A stretch of 64,000 nt of DNA from Streptomyces sp. Ag109_O5-10 (lineage in GTDB: Bacteria > Actinomycetota > Actinomycetes > Streptomycetales > Streptomycetaceae). Positions 48,554 through 57,731 of the stretch are shown here, piece after piece. The position numbers and the translations under genes are program-made. The stretch's first letter is position 1, and the number at the start of each line of letters is the position of its first letter. The notes under the pieces were generated by a model. That model was given only the letters and a program-made list of their open reading frames with translations. It ran no database searches and was not told the DNA's origin. The stretch covers positions 7,998,001 to 8,062,000 of the forward strand of contig NZ_FNTQ01000001.1 of NCBI RefSeq assembly GCF_900105755.1, given 5' to 3'.

Positions 48554-48844
48554 ATGGCCTACGAGATTCCGGTGACCCAAGCCAGGGCTGAGCTCGCCGA
48601 ACTGATCAACAGGGTGGTGTACGGCGGTGAGCGCGTCGTCGTGACGCGCCACGGCAAGCCGCTGGTCGCCCTCGTCTCCGCCGCCGACCTCGAACGCCTC
48701 GAAGAGCTCCCGGAACCGGCCGAGGAGCACGTGGATCATGTCGTCAGCTCGGTCTCCACGGTCCGGGAGACCACCGCAGCCGTACGTCCGGAGCGGGGCC
48801 GCTTCGGTATCGCGGCGGAGCACCGGGGGGCGGCGGGCGCCTGA
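48554..48844 (+). CDS. Phd/YefM family antitoxin, no toxin gene adjacent
   Basis: This 96-residue protein starts MAYEIPVTQARAELAELINR and continues VVVTRHGKPLVALVSAADLE, the Phd/YefM DNA-binding fold (residues 1-55). An acidic and then basic tail follows. Normally a RelE/YoeB, Doc or PIN toxin gene follows directly. Here the next 400 bases contain only a repeat and the urease promoter region, so the antitoxin is orphaned. It may act as a plain repressor of itself and of the divergent clpP-like gene. Confidence 0.85.
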   Translation: MAYEIPVTQARAELAELINRVVYGGERVVVTRHGKPLVALVSAADLERLEELPEPAEEHVDHVVSSVSTVRETTAAVRPERGRFGIAAEHRGAAGA

Positions 48845-48845
48845 A

Positions 48846-48925
48846 GCCGCGCCCCGTCAGGGGTGCCGGGGGTCCCCCCGGCCGAAGGCTGGAGGAGGAA
48901 CCGCGCGACCAGCCCCGACGGTGCC
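48846..48925. repeat. Streptomyces intergenic repeat after the antitoxin gene
   Basis: This stretch contains the GCGCCCC start and GGAACCGCGCGACCAGCCCC end of the same element family as 2573-2625 and 39919-40005. The interior includes CCGGGGGTCCCCCCGG, a short hairpin. Confidence 0.65.
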
Positions 48926-49267
48926 ACGGACGAAAGACCGCGCGTCGTGGCACGTTCTGAGCGCCCGGCACGTGTGAGAACGCGCGTCGTCGAGGCGGCC
49001 CGACGATCCCTGTCGCCGGCGCTCCCCGAGCGTCCGGGTGAGGGCCGTTCGGGTGGTACACCCTCCCGCGCGCCCGCCGTGGGACTCATGGCCCGGCCAT
49101 GAAGTGATCAAGGTCCGGTTAACGTCGCCGAAACTCCGGCGAACTAGCCTGCCGATCCACGCCACCTGGGGTTTTCCCAGCCGGATTCGGTCCGTGAGCC
49201 CAATCCGTCGCGGTGGCCGCGGCAACCGGGCCCCGCACGGTCCGGAGCGAGGACTGTGAGGTGGGAC
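48926..49267. other. Leader region of the urease operon
   Basis: No gene is supported here. GTGCCACG/CGTGGCAC form a hairpin at about 48921-48953. The GlnR-like box and a weak -10 (TAGCCT at 49145-49150) lie further down. Confidence 0.5.
49119..49134 (+). promoter_or_regulatory. Candidate GlnR box upstream of ureA
   Basis: TTAAC-GTCGCC-GAAAC fits the GlnR half-site pattern gTnAc-n6-GaAAc with one mismatch. It overlaps the expected -35 position of a weak -10 TAGCCT at 49145-49150. Urease is a known GlnR target in S. coelicolor. Confidence 0.5.
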
Positions 49268-49570
49268 GTGCAACTGACCCCGCACGAGCAAGAGAGGCTG
49301 CTGATCCACGTGGCGGCCGACGTGGCCGAGAAGCGCCGGGCCCGCGGGCTCCGGCTGAACCACCCCGAGGCAGTCGCCCTCATCACGTCGCACATCCTCG
49401 AAGGCGCGCGGGACGGCCGAACCGTCGCCGAACTCATGGCCTCCGGGCGCAAGCTGCTCACCAGGGACGACGTCATGGAGGGCATCCCCGAGATGATTCA
49501 CGACGTCCAGGTCGAGGCGACCTTCCCGGACGGCACCAAGCTCGTCACCGTCCACGACCCGATCGTCTGA
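49268..49570 (+). CDS. ureA: Urease subunit gamma
   Basis: This 100-residue UreA is the smallest structural subunit of the nickel urease. Conserved stretches are QLTPHEQERLLIHVAADVAE, LNHPEAVALITSHILEGARDG and MIHDVQVEATFPDGTKLVTVH. The GTG at 49268 with GAGG in front gives the standard N-terminus. A GTG four codons upstream (49256) is possible. It is the first gene of ureABCFGD and lies 11 bases before ureB. Confidence 0.95.
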   Translation: MQLTPHEQERLLIHVAADVAEKRRARGLRLNHPEAVALITSHILEGARDGRTVAELMASGRKLLTRDDVMEGIPEMIHDVQVEATFPDGTKLVTVHDPIV

Positions 49571-49581
49571 GGAGGCCGCCG

Positions 49582-49893
49582 ATGATTCCCGGAGAGGTGC
49601 TCTTCGCCGAGGGGCCCGTCGTATTCAATGCGGGCCGTGAGGTCACCCGGCTGACCGTCCTCAACGCCGCCGACCGGCCCGTCCAGGTCGGCTCCCACTA
49701 CCACTTCGCCGAGGCCAACCCCGGACTGGAGTTCGACCGCGACGCGGCCCGCGGCAAGCGGCTGAACGTCGCCGCCGGCACCGCCGTCCGCTTCGAGCCC
49801 GGCATCCCCGTCGACGTCGAACTCGTGCCGCTCACCGGCGCCCGGGTGGTCCCCGGGCTGCGGGGCGAGACCGGAGGTGCCCTCGATGCCTGA
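49582..49893 (+). CDS. ureB: Urease subunit beta
   Basis: UreB of 103 residues starts MIPGEVLFAEGPVVFNAGRE and carries the typical RPVQVGSHYHFAEANPGLEF segment, in which the HYHF motif packs against UreC. The ATG follows GAGGAGG. The 3' end overlaps ureC by 8 bases (ATGCCTGA), so the two are translationally coupled. Confidence 0.95.
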   Translation: MIPGEVLFAEGPVVFNAGREVTRLTVLNAADRPVQVGSHYHFAEANPGLEFDRDAARGKRLNVAAGTAVRFEPGIPVDVELVPLTGARVVPGLRGETGGALDA

Positions 49894-51607
49894 GATCTCC
49901 CGCGCCGCCTACGCCGACCTGTTCGGACCGACCACCGGTGACCGGATCCGGCTCGCCGACACCGACCTGGTCGTCGAGATCGAGGAGGATCGTTCCGGCG
50001 GCCCCGGACTCGCCGGGGACGAGGCGGTCTTCGGCGGCGGCAAGGTCATCCGCGAGTCCATGGGCCAGTCGCGTGCTACGCGCGCAGACGGCACCCCCGA
50101 CACGATCATCACCGGTGCCGTGATCATCGACCACTGGGGCATCGTCAAGGCCGACATCGGCATCCGCGACGGCCGCGTCACCGGCATCGGCAAGGCCGGC
50201 AACCCCGACACCATGGACGGCGTCCACCCCGACCTGGTGATCGGCCCCGAGACCGAGGTCATCGCCGGCAACGGACGCATCCTCACTGCGGGCGGCGTCG
50301 ACGCGCACGTCCACTTCATCTGCCCGCAGATCGCCGACGAGGCGCTGGCGGCCGGGATCACGACGCTGGTGGGCGGCGGCACCGGGCCCGCCGAGGGCTC
50401 GAAGGCGACCACCGTCACCCCCGGCCCCTGGCACCTCGCCCGGATGCTGGAGGCGATGGAGCAGTACCCGCTCAACATCGGCTTCCTCGGCAAGGGCAAC
50501 ACCGTCTCGCACGAGGCGATGCTCTCCCAGATCCGGGGCGGGGCACTGGGGCTCAAGCTGCACGAGGACTGGGGGTCGACCCCGGCCGTCATCGACGCGG
50601 CGCTCACCGTCGCCGACCGGACCGGCATCCAGGTCGCCATCCACACGGACACGCTGAACGAAGCCGGCTTCGTGGCGGACACCCTCGCCGCGATCGGCGG
50701 GCGGGGCATCCACGCGTACCACACCGAGGGCGCGGGCGGCGGGCACGCGCCGGACATCATGACGGTCGTCTCCGAACCGCACGTGCTGCCGAGTTCGACC
50801 AATCCGACCCGGCCGTACACGGTGAACACCGCCGAGGAACACCTCGACATGCTGATCGTGTGCCACCACCTCAACCCGGCGGTGCCGGAGGACCTGGCCT
50901 TCGCCGAGTCGCGGATCCGGCCGTCGACCATCGGCGCCGAGGACATACTCCACGACCTCGGCGCGATCTCGATCATCTCCTCCGACGCCCAGGCCATGGG
51001 ACGGGTCGGCGAGGTGATCCTGCGGACCTGGCAGACCGCGCACGTGATGAAGCGGCGGCGGGGCGCGCTGCCGGGGGACGGGCGGGCCGACAACCACCGG
51101 GTACGGCGGTACGTCGCCAAGTACACGATCAACCCGGCGCTCGCGCAGGGGCTGGCCCGCGAGATCGGCTCGGTCGAGACCGGCAAGCTCGCCGACCTCG
51201 TGCTCTGGGAGCCCGCGTTCTTCGGGGTCAAGCCGCAGGTCGTCCTCAAGGGCGGCCAGATCGCCTACGCCCAGATGGGCGACGCCAACGCGTCGATCCC
51301 GACGCCCCAGCCGATCCTGCCGCGCCCGATGTACGGCGCGATCGGGCGCGCGCCTGCCGCCAACTCCTTCAACTTCGTCGCCCCGTTGGCGATCGAGGAC
51401 GGCCTGCCGGAGCGGCTGCAGCTCGGAAAGCGGTTCGTCGCCATCGAGTCGACCCGCGGGGTGACCAAGGCGGACATGCGGGAGAACGACGCGCGCCCGC
51501 ACGTCCGGGTCGACCCCGACAGCTTCGCCGTGCACATCGACGGAGAGCTGGTCGAGGCGACACCGGCCGCCGAACTTCCCATGGCCCAGCGTTACTTCCT
51601 CTTCTGA
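49886..51607 (+). CDS. ureC: Urease subunit alpha (catalytic)
   Basis: UreC hydrolyses urea at a di-nickel centre. The 573-residue protein has the metal histidines VDAHVHF (HxH), the carbamylated lysine in GLKLHEDWGSTPAV, further histidines in AIHTDTLNE and AYHTEGAGGGHAPD, the mobile-flap Cys-His in VCHHLNPAVP, and the metal aspartate in IISSDAQAMGR. All key residues are present, so the enzyme should be active. The start ATG has GGAGGT 7 bases upstream. Confidence 0.97.
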   Translation: MPEISRAAYADLFGPTTGDRIRLADTDLVVEIEEDRSGGPGLAGDEAVFGGGKVIRESMGQSRATRADGTPDTIITGAVIIDHWGIVKADIGIRDGRVTGIGKAGNPDTMDGVHPDLVIGPETEVIAGNGRILTAGGVDAHVHFICPQIADEALAAGITTLVGGGTGPAEGSKATTVTPGPWHLARMLEAMEQYPLNIGFLGKGNTVSHEAMLSQIRGGALGLKLHEDWGSTPAVIDAALTVADRTGIQVAIHTDTLNEAGFVADTLAAIGGRGIHAYHTEGAGGGHAPDIMTVVSEPHVLPSSTNPTRPYTVNTAEEHLDMLIVCHHLNPAVPEDLAFAESRIRPSTIGAEDILHDLGAISIISSDAQAMGRVGEVILRTWQTAHVMKRRRGALPGDGRADNHRVRRYVAKYTINPALAQGLAREIGSVETGKLADLVLWEPAFFGVKPQVVLKGGQIAYAQMGDANASIPTPQPILPRPMYGAIGRAPAANSFNFVAPLAIEDGLPERLQLGKRFVAIESTRGVTKADMRENDARPHVRVDPDSFAVHIDGELVEATPAAELPMAQRYFLF

Positions 51608-51613
51608 GAGCGG

Positions 51614-52300
51614 GTGGGTGCGGTGTCCCGTGCAGCGTTGCTGGTGCTGGCCGACGGCCGCTTTCCCGCCGGAGGGCATGCGCACTCCGGCGGGGCGGAG
51701 GCGGCCGTCAAGGCCGGCCGGATCACCGGGGCCGCGAGCCTGGAGGAGTACTGCCGGGGACGGCTGCACACGGCCGGGCTGGTGGCCGGGGCGTTCGCGG
51801 CGGCCGCGGTGCTCGGTGCGGGCGTGCGGGAGCTGGACGCGGCGGCCGACGCGCGGACGCCGTCGGCCGCGCTGCGGGGCGCCGCGCGCAGGCTCGGGCG
51901 GCAACTGCTGCGGGCGGCGCGGGTGGCCTGGCCCTGTGCCGAACTCGATGCCCTGGCACGGGAGTTCCCCAAAGGGGTCCATCAGCCGGTGGTGTTGGGG
52001 GTGGTGGCCAGGGCGGCCGGACTCTCGGCGGAGGACGCGGCGTACTGCGTGGCGTACGAGTGCGTGAGCGGGCCGGCGACGGCGGTGGTGCGGTTGCTGG
52101 GGCTGGATCCGTTCCAGGCGACGGGGGTGCTGGCGCGGTTGGCGGGAGAGGTGGACCGGGTGGTCGACCGGGGGGTGGAGGCGGCGCGGGAGGTGGTCGC
52201 GGGGGCGGGGGTCGACGCGTTGCCCGCGGCGTCGGCGCCGCTGGCGGAGATCGGGGCGGAGTGGCATGCGGGGTGGGCGGTGCGGCTGTTCGCGTCGTAG
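51614..52300 (+). CDS. ureF: Urease accessory protein UreF
   Basis: UreF assists nickel delivery and GTPase gating in the UreDFG complex. The 228-residue protein has ADGRFPAGGHAHSGGAEAAV at the N-terminus and HQPVVLGVVARAAGLSAED and GLDPFQATGVLARLAGEVD further on, all typical. GTG starts at 51614 or 51623 are both possible. It follows ureC by 6 bases. The urease operon has no ureE homologue. Confidence 0.93.
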   Translation: MGAVSRAALLVLADGRFPAGGHAHSGGAEAAVKAGRITGAASLEEYCRGRLHTAGLVAGAFAAAAVLGAGVRELDAAADARTPSAALRGAARRLGRQLLRAARVAWPCAELDALAREFPKGVHQPVVLGVVARAAGLSAEDAAYCVAYECVSGPATAVVRLLGLDPFQATGVLARLAGEVDRVVDRGVEAAREVVAGAGVDALPAASAPLAEIGAEWHAGWAVRLFAS

Positions 52301-52488
52301 GGGGCTTTCTCGCCTCCGCCACCCCTACCCGCCCCGTCCTCCGGAGGTGGGCACCCTTCGACCGCCCGGTTCGGGGGCTGCCGCCCCCGGACCCCGCATC
52401 GGCCTCCGGCCTCGCCCTCGAACGCCGGACGAGCTGGAAGTTGCAGAACCGGCCTGTCAGAAGGCCGAGTATCACTTAGGAGCCGCAC
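52301..52488. repeat. Intergenic repeat inserted between ureF and ureG
   Basis: This 188-base gap contains GGGGGCTGCCGCCCCC (hairpin, about 52374-52389), then CGGCCTCCGGCC and CTCGAACGCCGGACGAGCTG, a recognisable second class of Streptomyces intergenic element. The other urease genes are spaced by 11 bases or less, so the element looks inserted. Confidence 0.7.
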
Positions 52489-53162
<674 letters not shown>

Positions 53163-53166
<4 letters not shown>

Positions 53167-53924
53167 CGGGGAGGGGCGTCAGCGCCGTCGCTCGGATCGT
53201 CGCGCGGGACGACGGGCGGGGCGGTACCTCGCTCCCGGTGCTGGAGGGCGAGGGGCCGCTCGCGCTGCGGCGGACCCGGGGGAGCGGGGCCGAGGCCCGG
53301 GTGATGGTCGTCGGGGCGATGAGCGGGCCCCTCGGCGGGGACCGGTTCGGGATCGAGGTCCGGGTCGAGGAAGGGGCCCGGCTGTCCGTCGGGTCGGCCG
53401 CCGCGACCATCGCCCTGCCGGGGCAGGTAAAGGAGGAGGCGCGCTACGACGTACGGCTCGATGTCGCGGACGGCGGTGAACTGCGCTGGCTGCCCGAGCA
53501 GTTGATCTCGGCCAAGGGGAGTGAGCTGTGCGTGACGACACGCGTCGAGGTCGGCGCACGGGGGCGGCTCGTGGTGCGGGAGGAGCAGGTGCTCGGGCGG
53601 GCGGGGGAGGAGCCGGGCCGGCTCGGCAGCCGGCTCACCGTGCGGGTGGCCGGGAGGGCCGTGCTGGATCAGGAGCTGGCCTGCGGGCCCGGGGCGCCGG
53701 GCGGCTGGGACGGCGCCGCCGTGCTGGCGGGACATCGCGCGGTCGGGCAACTCGTCATCGTCCGGCCGGAGTTCGCGGAACACCCGATGGGGGCACGGAT
53801 GCTGGGGGACGGGGCCGCGCTCATGCCGCTCGCCGGGCCCGCGGTGCTGGTGAGTGCGGTGGCGGGCGATGCGCTGCGGCTGCGCCGGGTCCTGGACGAG
53901 GCGTTGGCCCAGTTGGGCGGCTGA
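53163..53924 (+). CDS. ureD: Urease accessory protein UreD (UreH)
   Basis: UreD forms the scaffold to which UreF and UreG dock. The 253-residue protein shows weak but typical family features: GPLALRRTRG, GPLGGDRFGIEVRVEEGARL and LRWLPEQLISAKGSEL. Its ATG overlaps the ureG stop (ATGA). It is the last gene of the operon. Confidence 0.92.
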
Positions 53925-54053
53925 TCGCTCAGCGGGACACCGACGTCCGCTTATCGGATTGGTAAAGACGGCTGTTGAGGCCTGTTCTCAGGGACCTCAC
54001 AGCCGGAAGGATCTCCCCTGACCATTCGCCATGATGTACGGGGAGGGGCCCAC

Positions 54054-55658
54054 TTGAGGGACAACTTCAGATCGAGGAGCCGGACGCTGGCGCTCGGTTC
54101 GGCCGGAGTGCTCGTCACGGCCGGCCTGATCGCCGGTGCCCTCGCGGCACCCGCCGCCGGCGCCGAGGCCCGGCACGGCGGCCAGGACCGCGCGCAGCAG
54201 GGCGCGGCGATCGCCGCCGCACGGGCCGCCAAGGCCGGGATCGACTGGGCCGACTGCCCGGCCGACTGGGCCCTGACCAAGCCCGTCCAGTGCGGCTGGG
54301 TCAGCGTGCCGCTCGACTACACCGAGCCCTACGGCAAGCAGATCAGGCTCGCCGTCGACCGAATAGGCAACACGGGTACGAAGGCGGAGCGCCAGGGCGC
54401 GCTCGTCTACAACCCCGGCGGCCCCGGCGCCTCGGGCATGCGCTTCCCGCTCCGGGTCACCACCAAGAACCCCCTGTGGGTCAACGCCTCGAAGGCGTAC
54501 GACTTCGTGGGCTTCGACCCGCGCGGTGTCGGCCACTCCGCGCCCATCTCCTGCCAGGACCCGCAGGAGTTCGTGAAGGCCCCCAAGGCCGACCCGGTGC
54601 CGGACACCGAGGCCGACAAGACCGCCCAGCGCAAGCTGGCCAAGCAGTACGCGGAAGGCTGCGCCGAGCGCACCGGCCGCGCGATGCTCCAGCAGATGAC
54701 CACCGCGAACAGCGCCCGCGACCTGGACGTCATCCGGGCCGCGCTCGGCGAGCAGAAGCTCAACTACCTAGGTGTCTCCTACGGCACCTACCTCGGAGCG
54801 GTGTACGGAACGCTGTTCCCCGGCCACGTGCGCCGGATGATCGTCGACAGCGTCGTGAACCCGTCGCGGAAGAACATCTGGTACCAGGCCAACCTGGACC
54901 AGGACGTCGCCTTCGAGGGCCGCTGGAAGGACTGGGAGGACTGGGTCGCCGCGCACGACTCCGCCTTCCACCTCGGGACCACGCGGGACGCCGTCCAGGC
55001 CAAGTGGCTCCAGCTGCGCGCCACCGCCAAGGCGAACCCGATCGGCGGGGTCGTCGGACCGGCCGAGCTGATCGGCTTCTTCCAGAGCGCGCCGTACTAC
55101 GACTCCTCGTGGGTCCCGGTCGCCACGGTGTTCGCCAAGTACTTCGCCGGTGACACCCAGGCCCTGGTCGACGCCGCCGCCCCGGACCTGACCGACACCG
55201 CCGGCAACGCCACCTCGGAGAACGGCAACGCCGTCTACACCGCCGTCGAGTGCACCGACGCCAAGTGGCCCACCGGCTGGCACAGGTGGAACCGCGACAA
55301 CACCGAGCTCAACAAGCAGTACCCCTTCATGACCTGGGCCAACGCCTGGCTCAACCTGCCGTGTGCCACCTGGCCGGTCCAGCAGCAGACCCCGGTGGAG
55401 GTCAGGACCCACAAGGGGCTGCCGCCGGTGCTGATCGTGCAGTCCACCCGTGACGCCGCCACCCCGTACCCCGGCGCCGTCGAACTGCACAGGCGTTTCC
55501 AGGGCTCCCGCCTCATCACCGAGCAGGGCGCGGGCTCGCATGGCGTGACCGGCCTGGTCAACCCGTGCATCAACAGCCGTGTGGACACCTACCTGCTCAC
55601 CGGCAGGCTGGACGGCGCGGACGTCACCTGCACCCCGCACGCCACCCCGCAGCCGTAA
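54054..55658 (+). CDS. Secreted alpha/beta hydrolase, tripeptidyl aminopeptidase type
   Basis: This 534-residue extracellular peptidase has a signal peptide (RTLALGSAGVLVTAGLIAGA, cleavage near AGAEA at about residue 37). The nucleophile is in YLGVSYGTYLGAVYG (near 245), the acid in LIVQSTRDAATPYPGA (near 465) and the histidine in GAGSHGVTG. Oxyanion and loop sequence YNPGGPGASGM and FDPRGVGHSAP are typical of the Tap/SlpD/SlpE group, which releases tripeptides from protein N-termini. The TTG start at 54054 follows GGGGAGGGG. It lies just downstream of urease, in the same direction. Confidence 0.93.
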   Translation: MRDNFRSRSRTLALGSAGVLVTAGLIAGALAAPAAGAEARHGGQDRAQQGAAIAAARAAKAGIDWADCPADWALTKPVQCGWVSVPLDYTEPYGKQIRLAVDRIGNTGTKAERQGALVYNPGGPGASGMRFPLRVTTKNPLWVNASKAYDFVGFDPRGVGHSAPISCQDPQEFVKAPKADPVPDTEADKTAQRKLAKQYAEGCAERTGRAMLQQMTTANSARDLDVIRAALGEQKLNYLGVSYGTYLGAVYGTLFPGHVRRMIVDSVVNPSRKNIWYQANLDQDVAFEGRWKDWEDWVAAHDSAFHLGTTRDAVQAKWLQLRATAKANPIGGVVGPAELIGFFQSAPYYDSSWVPVATVFAKYFAGDTQALVDAAAPDLTDTAGNATSENGNAVYTAVECTDAKWPTGWHRWNRDNTELNKQYPFMTWANAWLNLPCATWPVQQQTPVEVRTHKGLPPVLIVQSTRDAATPYPGAVELHRRFQGSRLITEQGAGSHGVTGLVNPCINSRVDTYLLTGRLDGADVTCTPHATPQP

Positions 55659-55679
55659 CCACCGCTCCCGTACGACGAC

Positions 55680-55712
55680 GAGGGGCGGCCGGAACAACTC
55701 CGGCCGCCCCTC
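55680..55712. terminator. Bidirectional terminator between aminopeptidase and acyltransferase genes
   Basis: GAGGGGCGGCCGGA and TCCGGCCGCCCCTC are a perfect 14-bp inverted repeat around a 5-base loop, between convergent genes. Confidence 0.85.
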
Positions 55713-55730
55713 ACCGCTGCGCCCACCGCC

Positions 55731-56453
55731 TCAACTCAGCGGCGCCCGCGGGAACCTGCGCTCCTTCTCGCCCTTCGCCGCCTGTCCGGCCTTGACGACA
55801 GCCGCGTACTCGTCGACGTACTCCTGCTCGGACAGGGTCAGGATGGCGTACATGATCTCGTCGGTGATGGCGCGCAGGACGGCCTTCTCGTGCTCCATCC
55901 CGGCGTAGCGGGAGAACTCCAGGGGCTTGCCGAAGCGGATCACGACGGGGTGGACGTTCGGGATGACCTTTCCGGGCGGCTGGGCCTCGAAGGTGCCGAT
56001 CATCGCGCAGGGGATCACCGGGACACCGGCCCGCAGCGCCATCACGGCCACCCCGACCTTGCCCTTGTACAGGCGGCCGTCGTGCGAGCGGGTGCCCTCC
56101 GGATAGATGCCGAGCAACTCGCCCTTGCCCAGTACCCCGAGCCCCTCCCGGATCGCGGCCTGACCGGCCTCCTTGCCGGAGCGGTCCACCGGGATCTGCC
56201 CGGCGCTGCGGAAGAAGAAGGCGGTCAGCCGGCCCCGCAGCCCGGGCCCCGTGAAGTACTCGGCCTTGGCGAGGAAGGTGATGCGCCGCTTCAGGACGGC
56301 CGGCATCAGAAAGTGGTCGGAGAAGGAGAGGTGGTTGCCGGCGATGATCGCCGGTCCGGTCGCCGGCACATGTTCCAGGCCCTCGATCCGCGGCCGGAAC
56401 ACCACTCTCAACAGCGGCCCCAGCAGTACGTACTTGAGCAGGTAGTAGAACAC
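55731..56453 (-). CDS. 1-acyl-sn-glycerol-3-phosphate acyltransferase (PlsC-like)
   Basis: This acyltransferase of about 240 residues has the HX4D motif in IIAGNHLSFSDHFLMP, the substrate motif GIYPEGTRSHDGRLYKG, and PVIPCAMIGTFEAQPPG. It belongs to the membrane PlsC family that makes phosphatidic acid or related lipids. The N-terminus VFYYLLKYVLLGPLLRVVF is hydrophobic and membrane-associated. The GTG ending at 56453 follows GAGGGG; an in-frame ATG at 56519 is less likely. Streptomycetes carry several paralogues, so the exact lipid is open. Confidence 0.9.
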   Translation of the reverse strand: MFYYLLKYVLLGPLLRVVFRPRIEGLEHVPATGPAIIAGNHLSFSDHFLMPAVLKRRITFLAKAEYFTGPGLRGRLTAFFFRSAGQIPVDRSGKEAGQAAIREGLGVLGKGELLGIYPEGTRSHDGRLYKGKVGVAVMALRAGVPVIPCAMIGTFEAQPPGKVIPNVHPVVIRFGKPLEFSRYAGMEHEKAVLRAITDEIMYAILTLSEQEYVDEYAAVVKAGQAAKGEKERRFPRAPLS

Positions 56454-56912
56454 GGCTCGCCCCTCACTTTGCCAGCTCCCCTGTGGGCTGGTGTGGTCCC
56501 AGTTCATTAGTGCTTTCACAGCGTGTGGCTCATGTGCGCCCGTGGTCGTCCGTCGCCGTGTTTCGCCATCCTTGAGCTGACCCCTGGCCGGCCTGCCTGC
56601 CGACCGGACAGGTGCTCGGCCGGTGCGGCGGTGTGCCGGGTGACGGGGCTTTCGCGTCCTTACGTCGTCGTGCGTGGGGTTTGGGCCTGGTCGGTGGGCT
56701 GCGATGTACCCGGGGCGGATGCTGTCGAGATTTTCTGGATCTTCGGTTCAGTGTCCCAGCGATACGAGGCCGGGTCACTACAAGCGGACACCCTGACGCA
56801 CCTTTCCCATGGTGCTTGCCCTGGCGCGGGCGGCGGATCGGTCCATTCGGCGGCTCCGGCACGTGCCGGCCTTCGAGGTGTCCGCCGTACCGGGGGCGCC
56901 GTGGGCGCGTTA
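56454..56912. other. Non-coding stretch before the decayed region
   Basis: No frame here looks like protein. With the next kilobase it forms a gene-poor segment of about 1.3 kb between the PlsC-like gene and the import operon. Confidence 0.5.
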
Positions 56913-56981
56913 TCAGTCCGGCGGAGCAGGTTCCTGTTCCATCCGGTACCCGTGCCCCCGCAACGTGGTGATGCGAGGCAG
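56913..56981 (-). pseudogene. C-terminal fragment of an OmpR-type response regulator
   Basis: Leftward, the last residues before the stop at 56913 read RITTLRGHGYRMEQEPAPPD. ITTLRGHGYRME is the typical end of an OmpR/PhoB winged-helix domain. No receiver domain or upstream helix-turn-helix is present, so this is the stub of a deleted gene, now fused to permease debris. Confidence 0.65.
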
Positions 56982-56999
56982 CCGGACCGGCCGCCCGCC

Positions 57000-57660
57000 C
57001 GTCCGCGCCGCCCCGGGTGAGTGCCAGGTAGGCACCGGGGATCGACAGGGCCGCGGGGGGTGGATCGAAGACGCCGGTGAGGACCTTGACGAGCGTCTCG
57101 GACAAGGCCCAGCCGATGCGGGCGCCTCCGGCCAGGCCGACCACGGCCAGCAGCAGGGCCTCGGAGAGGACCATGCCACACAGGTGGTGTCGTTGCGCGC
57201 CGAGGACGGTGGCGATGGCGAAGGTGCGGCGGCGTTCGGCGAGTCCGAGGGCGAGGACCAGGCCGCCGGCCCCGGCGGCGAGCAGGACGGCGAAGGCGAG
57301 CTCGATGCGGTGAGCCCGGCCAGGTCGACGGAGGTCAGACTGGTGCCGACGGTGCCGCGGGTCTGGGTGAGGCCGGTGACGGTGGCCCGGGTACCGAGCT
57401 GCCCCCGCGGGTGGGCGGCGATCCGCTGCTGGTTCGTGCCACCGGTGTCGAGAAGGAAGGCGCCGACCGAGCCGTCACCGGTGGCCTGGGCGACGTAGGC
57501 GGCGTTGGCGACGAAGAAGCTGTCCTTGGGGGCGGTGGGGAACTCCTTGGCGATGCCGGCGTGGTGGAAGGGGACCGTGCGCAGCGACTTGGTGCGCGCG
57601 TCCTGGATGCGCAGGTCGACGGTGTCGCCCGGGGCCGCGCAGGACGGGACACACGGGGCG
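57000..57660 (-). pseudogene. Truncated, frameshifted ABC transporter permease (FtsX type)
   Basis: The upstream part reads GDTVDLRIQDARTKSLRTVP, then FVANAAYVAQATGDGSVGAF and TSLTSVDLAGLT in one frame. After about 57310 the FtsX sequence continues in another frame: RIELAFAVLLAAGAGGLVLA, ERRRTFAIATVLGAQRHHL, MVLSEALLLAVVGLAGG, ALSETLVKVLTGVFDPPPAA. The loss of one or two bases explains the shift. The N-terminal bulk of the permease and its normal C-terminus are missing, and no ATPase gene is left. The locus is a decayed ABC exporter linked to a lost two-component system. Confidence 0.85.
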
Positions 57661-57731
57661 GCGGCAAGCGGGTGAGCATGCCGCGGGGCCGCCCGGGTCG
57701 ATGTCACCCGGGCGGCCCCGTCCGGTGGGGA

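Noticed and set aside
49832..52267. An 811-residue open frame on the minus strand across ureC/ureF
   Set aside because: It is antisense to well-conserved urease genes and has low-complexity Arg/Asp/Val content.
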